From Bhargavaea ullalensis (lineage in GTDB: Bacteria > Bacillota > Bacilli > Bacillales_A > Planococcaceae): 64,000 nucleotides of DNA. The translations under genes and the position numbers were made by a program. Numbering within the stretch: the stretch's first letter is position 1; every line of letters begins with the position of its first letter. Under the pieces are notes generated by a model. The model was given only the letters and a program-made list of their open reading frames with translations, ran no database searches and had not been told where the DNA came from. Location of the stretch: assembly GCF_040545425.1 (NCBI RefSeq), contig NZ_JBEPLW010000005.1, one strand, 5' to 3'. This document shows positions 16,234-24,448 of the stretch, piece by piece.

Positions 16234-17144
16234 ACCGGCTGCAGGTGGAACTGCCTGGACTCAATCTGAAAAACCCGATCATGCCGGCAAGCGGCTGCTT
16301 CGGGTTCGGCAAAGAATATGCACAGTTGTACGATCTGTCAAAGCTCGGCGCCATCATGGTGAAGGCGACGACGCTTGAGCCCCGCTACGGCAACCCGACG
16401 CCCCGCGTCGCGGAAACGCCGTCCGGCATGCTGAATGCGATCGGCCTTCAGAATCCCGGCCTTGAAAAGGTCGTTTCGGAAGAACTGCCGTGGCTTGAGC
16501 AGTTTGACGTGCCGATCATCGCAAATGTGGCGGGCTCCGAAACAGAAGATTACGTGGCGGTCTGCGAGCGGATTTCCAAGTCGCCGAATGTCCATGCGAT
16601 CGAGCTCAATATCTCCTGCCCGAACGTCAAATGCGGCGGCATCACGTTCGGCACGGATCCGGCGATCGCCAAGGAACTGACGCAGGCGGTCAAGGCCGTG
16701 TCTTCGGTGCCGGTGTATGTCAAGCTCTCGCCGAACGTCACGGATGTGACGGCGATTGCCCGTGCGGTCGAAGAAGGCGGCGCGGACGGACTGACGCTCA
16801 TCAACACGCTTGTCGGCATGCGCTTTGATCCCCGCACCGGGCGGCCGGTCATCGCGAACGGCACAGGCGGCCTGTCCGGTCCCGCAGTCAAGCCGGTGGC
16901 GCTCCGCATGGTGTATGAAGTGACCAGTTCCGTCTCGATCCCCGTGATCGGCATGGGCGGTGTCGCCGAAGTGGATGATGTCATCGACTTCATGTCGGCG
17001 GGCGCGAGCGCCGTCGCGGTCGGCACGGCCAACTTCGTTGATCACTTTGTCTGTCCGAAGCTGATTGATGCGCTGCCCGGACGCTTGGACGAACTCGGCA
17101 TCGGAAACATTACCGAACTGACCGGAAGGAGCCACCGGCTATGA
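16230..17144 (+). CDS. pyrD: Dihydroorotate dehydrogenase, catalytic subunit (type 1B)
   Basis: 304 residues. ATG 16230 overlaps the pyrK stop (ATGA). FMN-barrel motifs: MPASGCFGFG near the N-terminus, NISCPNVKCGG around residue 130 with the class 1 active-site Cys loop region, LSPNVTDV, and the phosphate-binding IPVIGMGGV then GASAVAVGTANF. It oxidises dihydroorotate to orotate on FMN and hands electrons to PyrK. Four-base overlap with pyrF. Confidence 0.95.
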   Translation: MNRLQVELPGLNLKNPIMPASGCFGFGKEYAQLYDLSKLGAIMVKATTLEPRYGNPTPRVAETPSGMLNAIGLQNPGLEKVVSEELPWLEQFDVPIIANVAGSETEDYVAVCERISKSPNVHAIELNISCPNVKCGGITFGTDPAIAKELTQAVKAVSSVPVYVKLSPNVTDVTAIARAVEEGGADGLTLINTLVGMRFDPRTGRPVIANGTGGLSGPAVKPVALRMVYEVTSSVSIPVIGMGGVAEVDDVIDFMSAGASAVAVGTANFVDHFVCPKLIDALPGRLDELGIGNITELTGRSHRL

Positions 17145-17854
17145 ATGACTCACCGATCATCGCACTTGATTTTCCGGCCCCGGATGATGCGCTGGAATTC
17201 CTCCGGGACATCCCCGGCAGGCTGTCCGTGAAAATCGGGATGGAACTGTACCTGCAGAACGGACCGTCGGTCGTGGAAAGAATCCGGGAAGCCGGCCATG
17301 ACATTTTTCTCGACCTGAAGCTTCATGACATCCCGAACACGGTCGGCCAGGCAATGAAGGGCCTGGCGCAACTCGGCGTCGGCATGGTGAACGTCCATGC
17401 GGCGGGCGGGCGGGAAATGATGGAACGGGCGCTTGAAGGGCTCGAAGCCGGAACACCTGCGGGAGCGGAGCGTCCGGCGCTGATCGCCGTCACGCAGCTC
17501 ACTTCGACCGGGGAAGACCAGATGCGTCTCGAGCAGGGGATCGCGGGCACGCTTGAACAATCCGTGCTCCGCTACGCCCGACTCGCGAAGGATTCCGGGC
17601 TGGACGGCGTCGTCTGCTCGGTGCATGAAGCGGCTGCCATCCGGTCCGCCTGCGGAGAATCGTTCCTGAAGGTGACACCGGGCATCCGGCTTGCCGGAGG
17701 GGAATCGCAGGACCAGAAAAGAATCGCAACGCCGCTTGAAGCCAGAAAGTCCGGCTCGACGCACATCGTCGTCGGACGGGCCATCACGAAGGCGGCCGAT
17801 CCGGCAGAGGCCTACGGCGCAGTGAAGCGGCAATGGGAGGAATGGAACCGATGA
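17141..17854 (+). CDS. pyrF: Orotidine 5'-phosphate decarboxylase
   Basis: 237 residues. The catalytic signature DLKLHDIPNTV is near residue 60, with the usual Asp-Lys-Asp arrangement; the phosphate loop VVGRAITKAADP is near the C-terminus. It decarboxylates OMP to UMP. The ATG overlaps the pyrD TGA, and the pyrE ribosome site GGGAGG lies within its last codons. Confidence 0.96.
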   Translation: MNDSPIIALDFPAPDDALEFLRDIPGRLSVKIGMELYLQNGPSVVERIREAGHDIFLDLKLHDIPNTVGQAMKGLAQLGVGMVNVHAAGGREMMERALEGLEAGTPAGAERPALIAVTQLTSTGEDQMRLEQGIAGTLEQSVLRYARLAKDSGLDGVVCSVHEAAAIRSACGESFLKVTPGIRLAGGESQDQKRIATPLEARKSGSTHIVVGRAITKAADPAEAYGAVKRQWEEWNR

Positions 17855-18486
17855 CAAACAAAAAAGAAATCGCAGAGGCGCTCCTTTCGATCGGAGCGGT
17901 CCGGTTCAGCCCGGACGAACCGTTCACATGGGCATCGGGCATTCAGTCGCCGATCTACTGCGACAACCGGCTGACGATGTCCCACCCGGAAGTCCGTCGC
18001 CTCATCGCCAAAGCACTTGCCGGGCGGATCCGGGAAGAATTTCCGGAAACCGAAGTGGTCGCCGGAACGGCAACCGCCGGCATCCCGCATGCCGCCTGGG
18101 TGAGCGAAGAGCTGGACCTGCCGATGATTTATATCCGATCAAAACCGAAAGGCCACGGCCGCGGCAACCAGATCGAAGGGGAAATCGGGGAAGGCGCCAA
18201 AACCGTCATCATCGAAGACCTCATCTCGACCGGCGGCAGCAGCCTCACCGCAGCCAAAGCCGCTGCGGAAGCGGGGTCCGATGTGCTCGGCGTCGCCTCG
18301 ATCTTCACGTACGGCCTTGACCGGGCAGAAGACAACTTCAGGGAAGCCTCCCTGCCGCACTTCAGTCTGACGGACTTTGAGGCACTTGCCGAAGCAGCCG
18401 CAGAAAGCGGCGCCGTTGAAGGCGACAAGCTGCCCGGTTTGGTCGAATGGCACCGCAAGCTGAAAACCGGCGAATTGAATGAATGA
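17851..18486 (+). CDS. pyrE: Orotate phosphoribosyltransferase
   Basis: 211 residues from ATG 17851; an in-frame ATG at 17833 would add six residues but lies ahead of the GGGAGG site (17835-17840). Catalytic loop RSKPKGHGRGNQIEG is near residue 95 and PRPP-binding VIIEDLISTGGSS near 125. It joins orotate to PRPP to give OMP. Last gene of the operon; two hairpins follow within 180 bases. Confidence 0.96.
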   Translation: MTNKKEIAEALLSIGAVRFSPDEPFTWASGIQSPIYCDNRLTMSHPEVRRLIAKALAGRIREEFPETEVVAGTATAGIPHAAWVSEELDLPMIYIRSKPKGHGRGNQIEGEIGEGAKTVIIEDLISTGGSSLTAAKAAAEAGSDVLGVASIFTYGLDRAEDNFREASLPHFSLTDFEALAEAAAESGAVEGDKLPGLVEWHRKLKTGELNE

Positions 18487-18521
18487 TTCCGGGGGCGAGA
18501 ACACTCTTTTCCCCCTTCTCA

Positions 18522-18570
18522 TACTGCAGTCAAGTGAGCAGCTCTATGCTCCTTTGACTGCAGTATTTAT
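18522..18570 (+). terminator. Hairpin 1 after pyrE
   Basis: ATACTGCAGTCAA (18522-18534) and TTGACTGCAGTAT (18553-18565) form a perfect 13-base stem with an 18-base loop, followed by TTATG. The T run is poor, so termination may be weak. Confidence 0.6.
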
Positions 18571-18619
18571 GTTTAACCGACTGATTGTCCCGGTTAGCGA
18601 TACATCAACGAGTTTAATC

Positions 18620-18668
18620 ACTGCAGACGAAATGAGCCTATGCTCTTTTGATTGCAGTTTTTCCTTTT
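18620..18668 (+). terminator. Hairpin 2 after pyrE, likely main terminator of the pyr operon
   Basis: ACTGCAGACGAAA pairs imperfectly with TTTTGATTGCAGT, followed by TTTTTCCTTTTCC. It resembles hairpin 1 (shared CTGCAG arm and a CTATGCTC loop), as if one were duplicated from the other. Confidence 0.7.
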
Positions 18669-18689
18669 CCTGAATAACCTTCGGAATTC

Positions 18690-18790
18690 CGCTGCGGGCC
18701 CTCGCTTACCGCGGGCGTCGCCTCAGCCTCCTCGAGCTTCGCTCTGCGGGGGCTTCGACGAACGCTTTTCCCGCAGGTGTCTCGGTCCCT
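18690..18790 (+). repeat. Dispersed GC-rich repeat, copy B
   Basis: TCCGCTGCGGGC then CTCGCTTACCGCGGGCGTCG, CCTCAGCCTCCTCGAGCTTC, GCTCTGCGGGGGCTTCGACG, CGCTTTTCCCGCAGG. It is nearly identical to the reverse complement of 56286-56395. It lies in the 850-base gene-free stretch 18487-19336, which holds only hairpins and repeats. Confidence 0.85.
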
Positions 18791-18950
18791 CCGCTTCAAT
18801 CGGCTCCAAGCGCATTAAGTCAAGCGGCTTCTTCCATGTCATTGAGAAATGCGAAAGTGTCAAGAGGGCTACTTATTTGGGTCCGGCTGGCGGTTCCCGG
18901 TGCATTGATCGTCGCGGACAATGCGAAGCGTTGGACAGCCACGCTTCATG

Positions 18951-19048
18951 AATTCACTCACCCTGTCAACGCGCTCACTCACGGCGTCTATGATTCCACT
19001 CACCTCGTCAACGCGCTCACTCACAGCCTCAATGATTCCACTCATCCC
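18951..19048. repeat. 42-bp tandem repeat, copy 2 of the composite intergenic repeat
   Basis: Units begin at 18968 and 19010 (AACGCGCTCACTCAC, then ATGATTCCACTC), after a partial unit at 18951 (GAATTCACTCA). This matches 4964-5066 in period and order. On the minus strand it lies in an open frame (18869-19072, TTG start) reading SGIIEAVSERVDEV then SGIIDAVSERVDRV, two heptads per unit. No ribosome site is obvious, so it is annotated as a repeat and not as a gene. Confidence 0.8.
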
Positions 19049-19088
19049 GGACAGCACTTGGATTGTGTCCAAGAACTCTAATCAGACA

Positions 19089-19130
19089 AAGAAATCCGCT
19101 CGCTTACCGCTGGAATCGCCTCAGCCGGCG
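19089..19130 (+). repeat. Dispersed GC-rich repeat, truncated copy C
   Basis: AAAGAAATCCGCTCGCTTAC followed by CGCTGGAATCGCCTCAGCC matches the left half of copies A and B and then stops matching. It sits about 40 bases after the 42-bp array, the same relative place as copy A at 5101. Confidence 0.65.
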
Positions 19131-19151
19131 GCAATACGAAGATTAAGACAT

Positions 19152-19230
19152 CTGCGTCCAAAAGCAAAGCGTTGGACAGCAACGCTCTGACTGCGTCCAA
19201 AAGCGAAGCGTTGGACAGCAACGCTCTGCG
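19152..19230. repeat. 39-bp tandem repeat, two units
   Basis: CTGCGTCCAAAAGC, AAGCGTTGGACAGCAACGCT starts at 19152 and again at 19191 with one or two changes. Each unit contains AGCGTT and AACGCT, which can pair. A diverged third copy (GCGAAGCGTTGGACAGCCAC) lies at 18923-18942. Confidence 0.75.
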
Positions 19231-19282
19231 TATTTCTTCCCCTTCTGACTAAAACTTTCACAGGGAGAACTGGACACAAGCA

Positions 19283-19330
19283 AAAAAAACGTACGGCCGG
19301 AAGCAAAGCTTTCCGTCGTACGGTTTTTGT
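19283..19330 (-). terminator. Intrinsic terminator of the cotA-like gene
   Basis: On the minus strand CCGTACGACGGAAAG, loop, then CTTCCGGCCGTACG is followed by a run of eight Ts. It starts just after the cotA-like stop. The plus strand also carries five Ts after the stem. Confidence 0.85.
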
Positions 19331-19336
19331 GTCCGC

Positions 19337-21232
19337 TCAATATTTTTTCCTTCTTCTTCGTCGCCTGCGCTTTTGCTGCATGGCGGGAGGCGTTGACCCG
19401 GGCCTTGCGTCCGCCGGGGTATCCGCCTCGCCCTCAGTCCGATTCGGATCCAGGGGTTTTCCGCACGGAATCTTTTCTGGCGCGAGCTTGCCCGCCGCTT
19501 CCCGGCAGGACCGGAAACTCTTTTCAAGCTCCGGCTCTCCGTCGCCGTCCGTCCGGTTTTCCGTCTCCGGCGGGGTCGCTTCGGTTACGGGTTCGTCGGC
19601 AACCGGCACATCCGGCGGACCATCCGGATTTTCCTGCAACTGCCCGGTTTCGTGCTGCAGCGGGGGAGGCAACATCGGATGACTGTCTTCGATGACCGTG
19701 ACCGGGCGCATCATGTCGTGGTCTTCATGTTCGAGGAAGTGACAGTGCCAAATATAGTGGCCGGCGTGTTCCTTGAAATGCATAAGGATCGAGGTCATTT
19801 TGCCGACATCGGCTTTGACGACATCTTTCCATCCGCGTTCATAGTCACGCGGCGGCTCGAACGGTCCGGTCCATTTGAGGATGCCTTCACTCTCAAATAG
19901 CTCCGTATCAAACGGGCGTCTCCCCAAAATCTTGAACTGAACAAGGTGCACATGGATCGGGTGCTGGATCGGCGTCAGGTTCAAGAAATTCCACTTCTCC
20001 ATACTGTCGAGCGCCGGCTTTTCGGAAGCCGGATCGTGATACATCCGGTCATTGAGCATGAGCATCGGCCGGCCGTATTCATCGGTCGAAGCCGTGAGCG
20101 GCAGGTCCCGGACAACCTGGACAAGCTCTTCATTGAGTTCCATGCCGGGTCTGAGGGTTTCGGGAATCCGACTTGTATCTTCTCCGCTCAGCGGAAGGCA
20201 TACGCGGAACTGCATGACGACGCCTGTGTGCTCATCGGGAGGGAATTCAGTGTCTTCATTGATGAGCTCGAAACACTGTCCGTTCATGCCGGAGAAGTCA
20301 ATGATGACATCCGTCCGCTCCGCGGGCAGCAGCTCGATGCATGCCAGTTCCGCGGGTGCCTCAAGAAATCCGCCGTCCGTTCCGATCTGGTGGAACACGG
20401 CGCCGTTTGACAGGCTCAGGATATAGGGCCGCCTGTTGGAGGCGTTCAGAATGCGGAACCGGTACTTTCTCGGCTCTACGCATAGATGCGGCCACACTTT
20501 TCCGTTCACTGTGATGGTGTTGCCGAGCACGCCCGGCGTGATGGACGGATGGACCGTCACCGGAAACGGAGGGGAATCGGGATAAAACAGGCTGCCGTCT
20601 TCATTGAACGAACGGTCCTGGATCATGAGCGGGATCTCAAAGTCGCCGCCCGGAAGTCCGAGCCGGTCTTCAAGCGCATCCCGCAGCAGATAAAAGCCGG
20701 CAAGGCCCGCGTATACGTTGAGGCGGGTGAGGGACATGGCGTGGTCATGGTACCAAAGAGTGGTACCGGGCTGGTGATTCGTGTAGGAGTGGACGGCTTT
20801 CGTGAACTTCGGTCCGGTCAACTCATAGTCTTTCGTGTACCACGCCTCCGGATGTCCGTCACTTTCCCAGGCAACGTTTGCGCCGTGCAGATGGACGACG
20901 GTCCGCACGTCCGGTGCATCAAATGAGGAATGTAGCGTCCGGTCAATGGGGAGAAAGTGCTCCTCGGGGAGCCGGTTCAAGTATTTTACATGAGTCGTCC
21001 TGTCTTTTCTGGCCTCGATTGTCGGGCCCGGAAGAAGGCCGTTGTACCCCCAGATGGAGGTCGCCGGGAACGAACGGTGGAACCGGTGCAGGTTCTCTTT
21101 CATTTCGAGTTCATAATACTGGCCGCCGGGATACTCCCTGTTGGCGACTGGCTGTGCAACAGGCGGTTTCTGGAGTCCGTCGACGAACTTCGGAATCGTC
21201 GACGGATCGGCCGGATTCACTCGTCTTGTCAT
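19337..21232 (-). CDS. cotA: CotA-type multicopper oxidase (spore-coat laccase / bilirubin oxidase family) with a long C-terminal tail
   Basis: 631 residues; B. subtilis CotA has 513. Copper-ligand motifs are all present: HLHG (114-117), WYHDHAMSLTR (160-170), HPIHVHLVQF, and HCHFLEHEDHDMM with the type 1 Cys, His and Met. The core ends near residue 519. A further 112 residues are Pro, Glu and Asp rich and finish with seven Arg followed by KKY, a feature not expected of CotA. There is no signal peptide, as in CotA, which reaches the spore coat from the mother cell. The family oxidises phenolics and bilirubin and makes coat pigment. AAAGGATG precedes the ATG. It is divergent from the esterase-like gene. 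The symbol is by homology. Confidence 0.88.
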   Translation of the reverse strand: MTRRVNPADPSTIPKFVDGLQKPPVAQPVANREYPGGQYYELEMKENLHRFHRSFPATSIWGYNGLLPGPTIEARKDRTTHVKYLNRLPEEHFLPIDRTLHSSFDAPDVRTVVHLHGANVAWESDGHPEAWYTKDYELTGPKFTKAVHSYTNHQPGTTLWYHDHAMSLTRLNVYAGLAGFYLLRDALEDRLGLPGGDFEIPLMIQDRSFNEDGSLFYPDSPPFPVTVHPSITPGVLGNTITVNGKVWPHLCVEPRKYRFRILNASNRRPYILSLSNGAVFHQIGTDGGFLEAPAELACIELLPAERTDVIIDFSGMNGQCFELINEDTEFPPDEHTGVVMQFRVCLPLSGEDTSRIPETLRPGMELNEELVQVVRDLPLTASTDEYGRPMLMLNDRMYHDPASEKPALDSMEKWNFLNLTPIQHPIHVHLVQFKILGRRPFDTELFESEGILKWTGPFEPPRDYERGWKDVVKADVGKMTSILMHFKEHAGHYIWHCHFLEHEDHDMMRPVTVIEDSHPMLPPPLQHETGQLQENPDGPPDVPVADEPVTEATPPETENRTDGDGEPELEKSFRSCREAAGKLAPEKIPCGKPLDPNRTEGEADTPADARPGSTPPAMQQKRRRRRRRKKY

Positions 21233-21274
21233 CGCTGGTCATCCTTTCTTGTTTAGCCGCAATCTGATTCTCTA

Positions 21275-21283
21275 TAACGTATG
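21275..21283 (-). promoter_or_regulatory. Possible SigK-like -10 element upstream of cotA
   Basis: On the minus strand CATACGTTA fits the CATANNNTA form of SigK -10 elements and lies 43 bases before the start codon. No AC-type -35 is found at the expected distance, so support is weak. Confidence 0.2.
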
Positions 21284-21385
21284 AACAGATTGCTTGGAGG
21301 CATGGACATTGAGCGGAAAGATGACAGGCTGACGATTCTCGAACCTGAAGTGAGGGTAGGCTGTGGATAAGAGGAGGGATCGGGC

Positions 21386-22633
21386 GTGCCGAAAAAACTG
21401 ATGAAGGCCATCCGGGAGCATGCGCTGCCGCTTGACGAGACGTCCATCGGCAGGCTGGTCGAAGAGGCGGGAGAGGCGGATCTCGTATTGCTCGGGGAGG
21501 CATCGCACGGCACCGCGGAGTTCTTCGAGTTGAGGGCGGAGCTGTCGAAGCGGCTGATCCGGGAAAAGGGCTTTACGGTCGTCGCGGTTGAAGGGGACTG
21601 GCCGTCCGCGCAGCAGGTGAACCGATACGTCAGGGGCCTCTCCGCGTACAGTTCGGCCGGCGCGATGCTTAAGGCTTCGTTCGTGCGCTGGCCGGAGTGG
21701 ATGTGGGCGAACCGTGAAGCGGAGCATTTCCTGCAATGGATGAGGGAGGAAAACCGAACCAGGGCGGATGGCGAAAAAGCGGGCTTCTACGGGCTCGATC
21801 TGTATAGCCTGTATGAATCGATCGATGAGGTTCTGGGGTTCCTGGAGTCGCGCCCTTCCTACGGGGTGGATTTAAATAAGGCCCGCAAGGCGTTTTCCTG
21901 CTTTGAACCGTACAACCGGATGCCGGAGCATTATGCGCTTTCGGCCGCGCGCCTCACGGATGAGTGCATCGGGGAAGTGGCAGATCTGCTTGCTTCCATC
22001 CGTGTGCGCGAAGAGCGGGACGGAAACGGAACCGAAGGGGACCTTGACCTGAAAATGAATGCGCTCGTCGCGAAAAATGCGGAAGAGTATTACCGCTCGA
22101 TGCTGCAGGACGACGCAGTCTCCTGGAACATCCGGGACACCCACATGGCGGAAGTGGCGGCCGGCCTCATCGATCATCACGGGAACGGCACAAAAGTCAT
22201 CATCTGGGCGCACAATACCCATGTCGGCGATGCTTCCGAAACTTCGATGAACCGGGACGGCATGATCAATCTCGGACAGCTTGTGCGCGAACGGTACGGA
22301 AAGGACCGGGTGTTTGCGCTTGGCTTCGGCACGTACGCCGGATCAGTCATCGCCGCGGAGGAATGGGGGCTTCCCTTTGAGCGGATGACGGTGCCGCCGG
22401 CCAAGCTGGGCACGTGGGAAGGGCAATGCCACGCGGCGCTCGGTGATGACGGAGTTCTGTTGTTTGATGAAGAAAACCGGCGGCTGTTCTCTGGATGGAC
22501 CGGCCACCGTGCGATCGGTGTCGTCTACAACCCTGAGTTTGAGGCATACGGCAATTTTGTCTCCTCTCGTGTCGGGCAAAGATACGACGGCTTCGTCTTT
22601 TTCAACCGGACAGAGGCCCTTCACCCGCTTTAA
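21386..22633 (+). CDS. Erythromycin esterase family protein
   Basis: 415 residues from GTG 21386, with GAGGAGGGAT eight bases ahead. The family signatures are GEASHGTAEFFELRAEL near residue 38 (catalytic Glu and His) and IIWAHNTHVGDAS near residue 272. Domain-wide similarity to the EreA/EreB-like superfamily is clear, but chromosomal members of this family in Bacillales are often uncharacterised and need not confer macrolide resistance. No signal peptide. The neighbourhood (repeats, cotA-like gene) is accessory and not part of the conserved synteny. Convergent with rqcH across a shared terminator. Confidence 0.85.
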   Translation: MPKKLMKAIREHALPLDETSIGRLVEEAGEADLVLLGEASHGTAEFFELRAELSKRLIREKGFTVVAVEGDWPSAQQVNRYVRGLSAYSSAGAMLKASFVRWPEWMWANREAEHFLQWMREENRTRADGEKAGFYGLDLYSLYESIDEVLGFLESRPSYGVDLNKARKAFSCFEPYNRMPEHYALSAARLTDECIGEVADLLASIRVREERDGNGTEGDLDLKMNALVAKNAEEYYRSMLQDDAVSWNIRDTHMAEVAAGLIDHHGNGTKVIIWAHNTHVGDASETSMNRDGMINLGQLVRERYGKDRVFALGFGTYAGSVIAAEEWGLPFERMTVPPAKLGTWEGQCHAALGDDGVLLFDEENRRLFSGWTGHRAIGVVYNPEFEAYGNFVSSRVGQRYDGFVFFNRTEALHPL

Positions 22634-22690
22634 CCTAAAAGACGTTCCGCACCACCGGTTTCAGCTGGCGGACGGAACGTCTTTTAGGTT
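22632..22690. terminator. Bidirectional terminator between the esterase-like gene and rqcH
   Basis: AACCTAAAAGACGTTCCG (22632-22649) is perfectly complementary to CGGAACGTCTTTTAGGTT (22673-22690). It starts at the esterase-like stop and overlaps the rqcH stop codon, so it serves both converging genes. Confidence 0.88.
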
Positions 22691-24383
22691 ACTTTCTTAA
22701 CTTTTTCACGAGGTCCTCGTCCGGATCGGCGAAGATCGTCTTCTGTTCAAAGTAAATGACGAATCCGGGTTTGGCTCCGTTCGGCTTTTTCACATGACGG
22801 ATTTCCGTGTAGTCGACCGGCACCGAGGAAGATTCCCGTGCTTTGCTGAACCAGGCGGCAAGCGATGCGGCCTCCTGGATCGTTTGCTCGTCCGGATCCT
22901 TGGAGTGGATGACGACGTGGGAGCCCGGGATGTCTTTCGTATGCAGCCACGTGTCACTGCGACCGGCAGTCTTGAACGTGAGGTGATCGTTCTGCTTGTT
23001 GTTTTTTCCGACGGAGATCGGAATGCCGCTTGAAGACACAAACGACTCGGGAGCGGGTTTCGCGTCCTTTTTCTTCTTTTTCGACTTGCGTGCCTTCATA
23101 TAGCCGAGTTCGGCCAGCTCATCGCGGATTTCGTCGATGTCCGAGGCGGATGCCTGGATCACCTGCTGGAGCAACGATTCGAAATAGCCGATGTCTTCCC
23201 CGGCCTGCTCGAGCTGCTCTGCGATCTTGATGAGCGCATGCTTGGCCTTGTTGTATTTTGAGTAGTATTTCTGGGCATTCTCCGACGGAGTGAGACGGGG
23301 GTCAAGCGGAATTTCAACCGTCCCGCCTTCTTCGTCGTAGTAATTGACCGCGTCCAGCACCGCATCGCCTTTGTTGACGCGGTACAGGTTGGCGGTGATC
23401 AGCTCGCCGTACAGCTGATGGCGGTCCAGGCGTCCGGCCTGTTCCTGCTCGGCGCGGAGCTTGACCATTTTGTTTTTCAGCTTCGCAATTTCGTTCTGCA
23501 GCCAGCGCTCGAGGTCGCCCGCCTGCTGCTTGACCCGGTCCCGCTCCGACTTGGCGTGATACACCTTGTCAAGCAGCGCCGACAAGGAAGGGAACCTTCG
23601 CACTTCGCCGTCCAGGTGCAGCAGTTCGTTGGCCGAAAAGAACGTTTTTCCGCCGGACTCGCACAAATTCGGGCAGTCGCCGCCTTTTTGGAACTCGCCG
23701 ATGTAGGCACGGTAGGCGGCCAGCTGCTCTTGCTGAGTCAGATTCCGAATCCGGTAAAGCAGCTCCCGGCCGTGCAGTGGGGAGAATCCGGCGATGCTGC
23801 GGACAATGTCACCGGGATTGCCGGCCCCGCCGAGGACGCCCAAGATCTCCCCGTCGTCCGCCCCGGCAGGATCCAGCTTGTCCTGGGGCGGTGCCGGCAC
23901 GAACGGCTGGCCCGGCAGGACCGTCCGGTAGCTGTTCACGGACGGCGGGAGGTGCTTCATGCTGTCGAGGATCAGGTTGCGCGACGGATCGGTCAGGATC
24001 AGGTTGCTGTGCCGGCCCATCACTTCCACGTGGATCTCCCGCTCGGTGTCGTCACCGATCTCATCACGGCCCCGGACCGAGATCGTGACGATCCGGTCTG
24101 CGCCGGGCTGCCGGATCGACGTGATGACTGCGCCCTCCAGATGTTTTCGCAGGAACATGCAGAAAGTCGGGGGCTGTGCAGGATTGTCGACCGGCTCATC
24201 GGTCAGCTGGATCCTGGAATAGGAGGGGTGGATCGAGACGAGCAGCCGGTGGTTGGTCCGTGCCGCCCGGATTGTAAACAGGATTTCCTGCAGGTTCGGC
24301 TGCTGGATCTTGGAGATCCGCCCGCCGGTGAGCTGCTGGAGCTCCGCTGTCATTGCCATGGTGAATAAACCGTCAAATGCCAT
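22689..24383 (-). CDS. rqcH: RqcH, ribosome quality control factor (NEMF/FbpA family)
   Basis: 564 residues from ATG 24383 (MAFDGLFTMAM), the conserved family N-terminus, with AGAGGC 8 bases ahead; upstream in-frame codons are not conserved sequence. NFACT-N domain with the DR pair in GADRIVTISV, a central coiled coil (about 270-400), and the NFACT-R domain (SVGKNNKQNDHLTFKTAG, DTWLHTKDIPGSHVVIHS). In B. subtilis RqcH binds split 50S subunits and recruits tRNA-Ala to add alanine tails to stalled chains. YlmH, encoded at 304, acts on the same substrate. Older annotations call it fibronectin-binding. Divergent from gmk. Confidence 0.94.
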   Translation of the reverse strand: MAFDGLFTMAMTAELQQLTGGRISKIQQPNLQEILFTIRAARTNHRLLVSIHPSYSRIQLTDEPVDNPAQPPTFCMFLRKHLEGAVITSIRQPGADRIVTISVRGRDEIGDDTEREIHVEVMGRHSNLILTDPSRNLILDSMKHLPPSVNSYRTVLPGQPFVPAPPQDKLDPAGADDGEILGVLGGAGNPGDIVRSIAGFSPLHGRELLYRIRNLTQQEQLAAYRAYIGEFQKGGDCPNLCESGGKTFFSANELLHLDGEVRRFPSLSALLDKVYHAKSERDRVKQQAGDLERWLQNEIAKLKNKMVKLRAEQEQAGRLDRHQLYGELITANLYRVNKGDAVLDAVNYYDEEGGTVEIPLDPRLTPSENAQKYYSKYNKAKHALIKIAEQLEQAGEDIGYFESLLQQVIQASASDIDEIRDELAELGYMKARKSKKKKKDAKPAPESFVSSSGIPISVGKNNKQNDHLTFKTAGRSDTWLHTKDIPGSHVVIHSKDPDEQTIQEAASLAAWFSKARESSSVPVDYTEIRHVKKPNGAKPGFVIYFEQKTIFADPDEDLVKKLRK

Positions 24384-24416
24384 CTGTTTTGCCTCTTTCA
24401 TTGCGTTTGTTCCCAT

Positions 24417-24448
24417 TTTAGCATTCAGGGGGATGAATATGGTATAAT
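24417..24448 (+). promoter_or_regulatory. Possible promoter of gmk
   Basis: Perfect TATAAT at 24443-24448 with a poor -35 region (TTTAGC at 24417-24422, spacing about 20). It is placed in the rqcH-gmk divergent region. Confidence 0.4.

Noticed and set aside
18951..19230. Tandem repeats as a possible CRISPR array
   Set aside because: Units are contiguous (42 or 39 bases) with no unique spacers of constant length and no cas genes nearby.
19327..19695. Plus-strand frames opposite the cotA-like tail
   Set aside because: Antisense to the low-complexity C-terminal tail; the minus-strand gene has complete copper motifs and a terminator.
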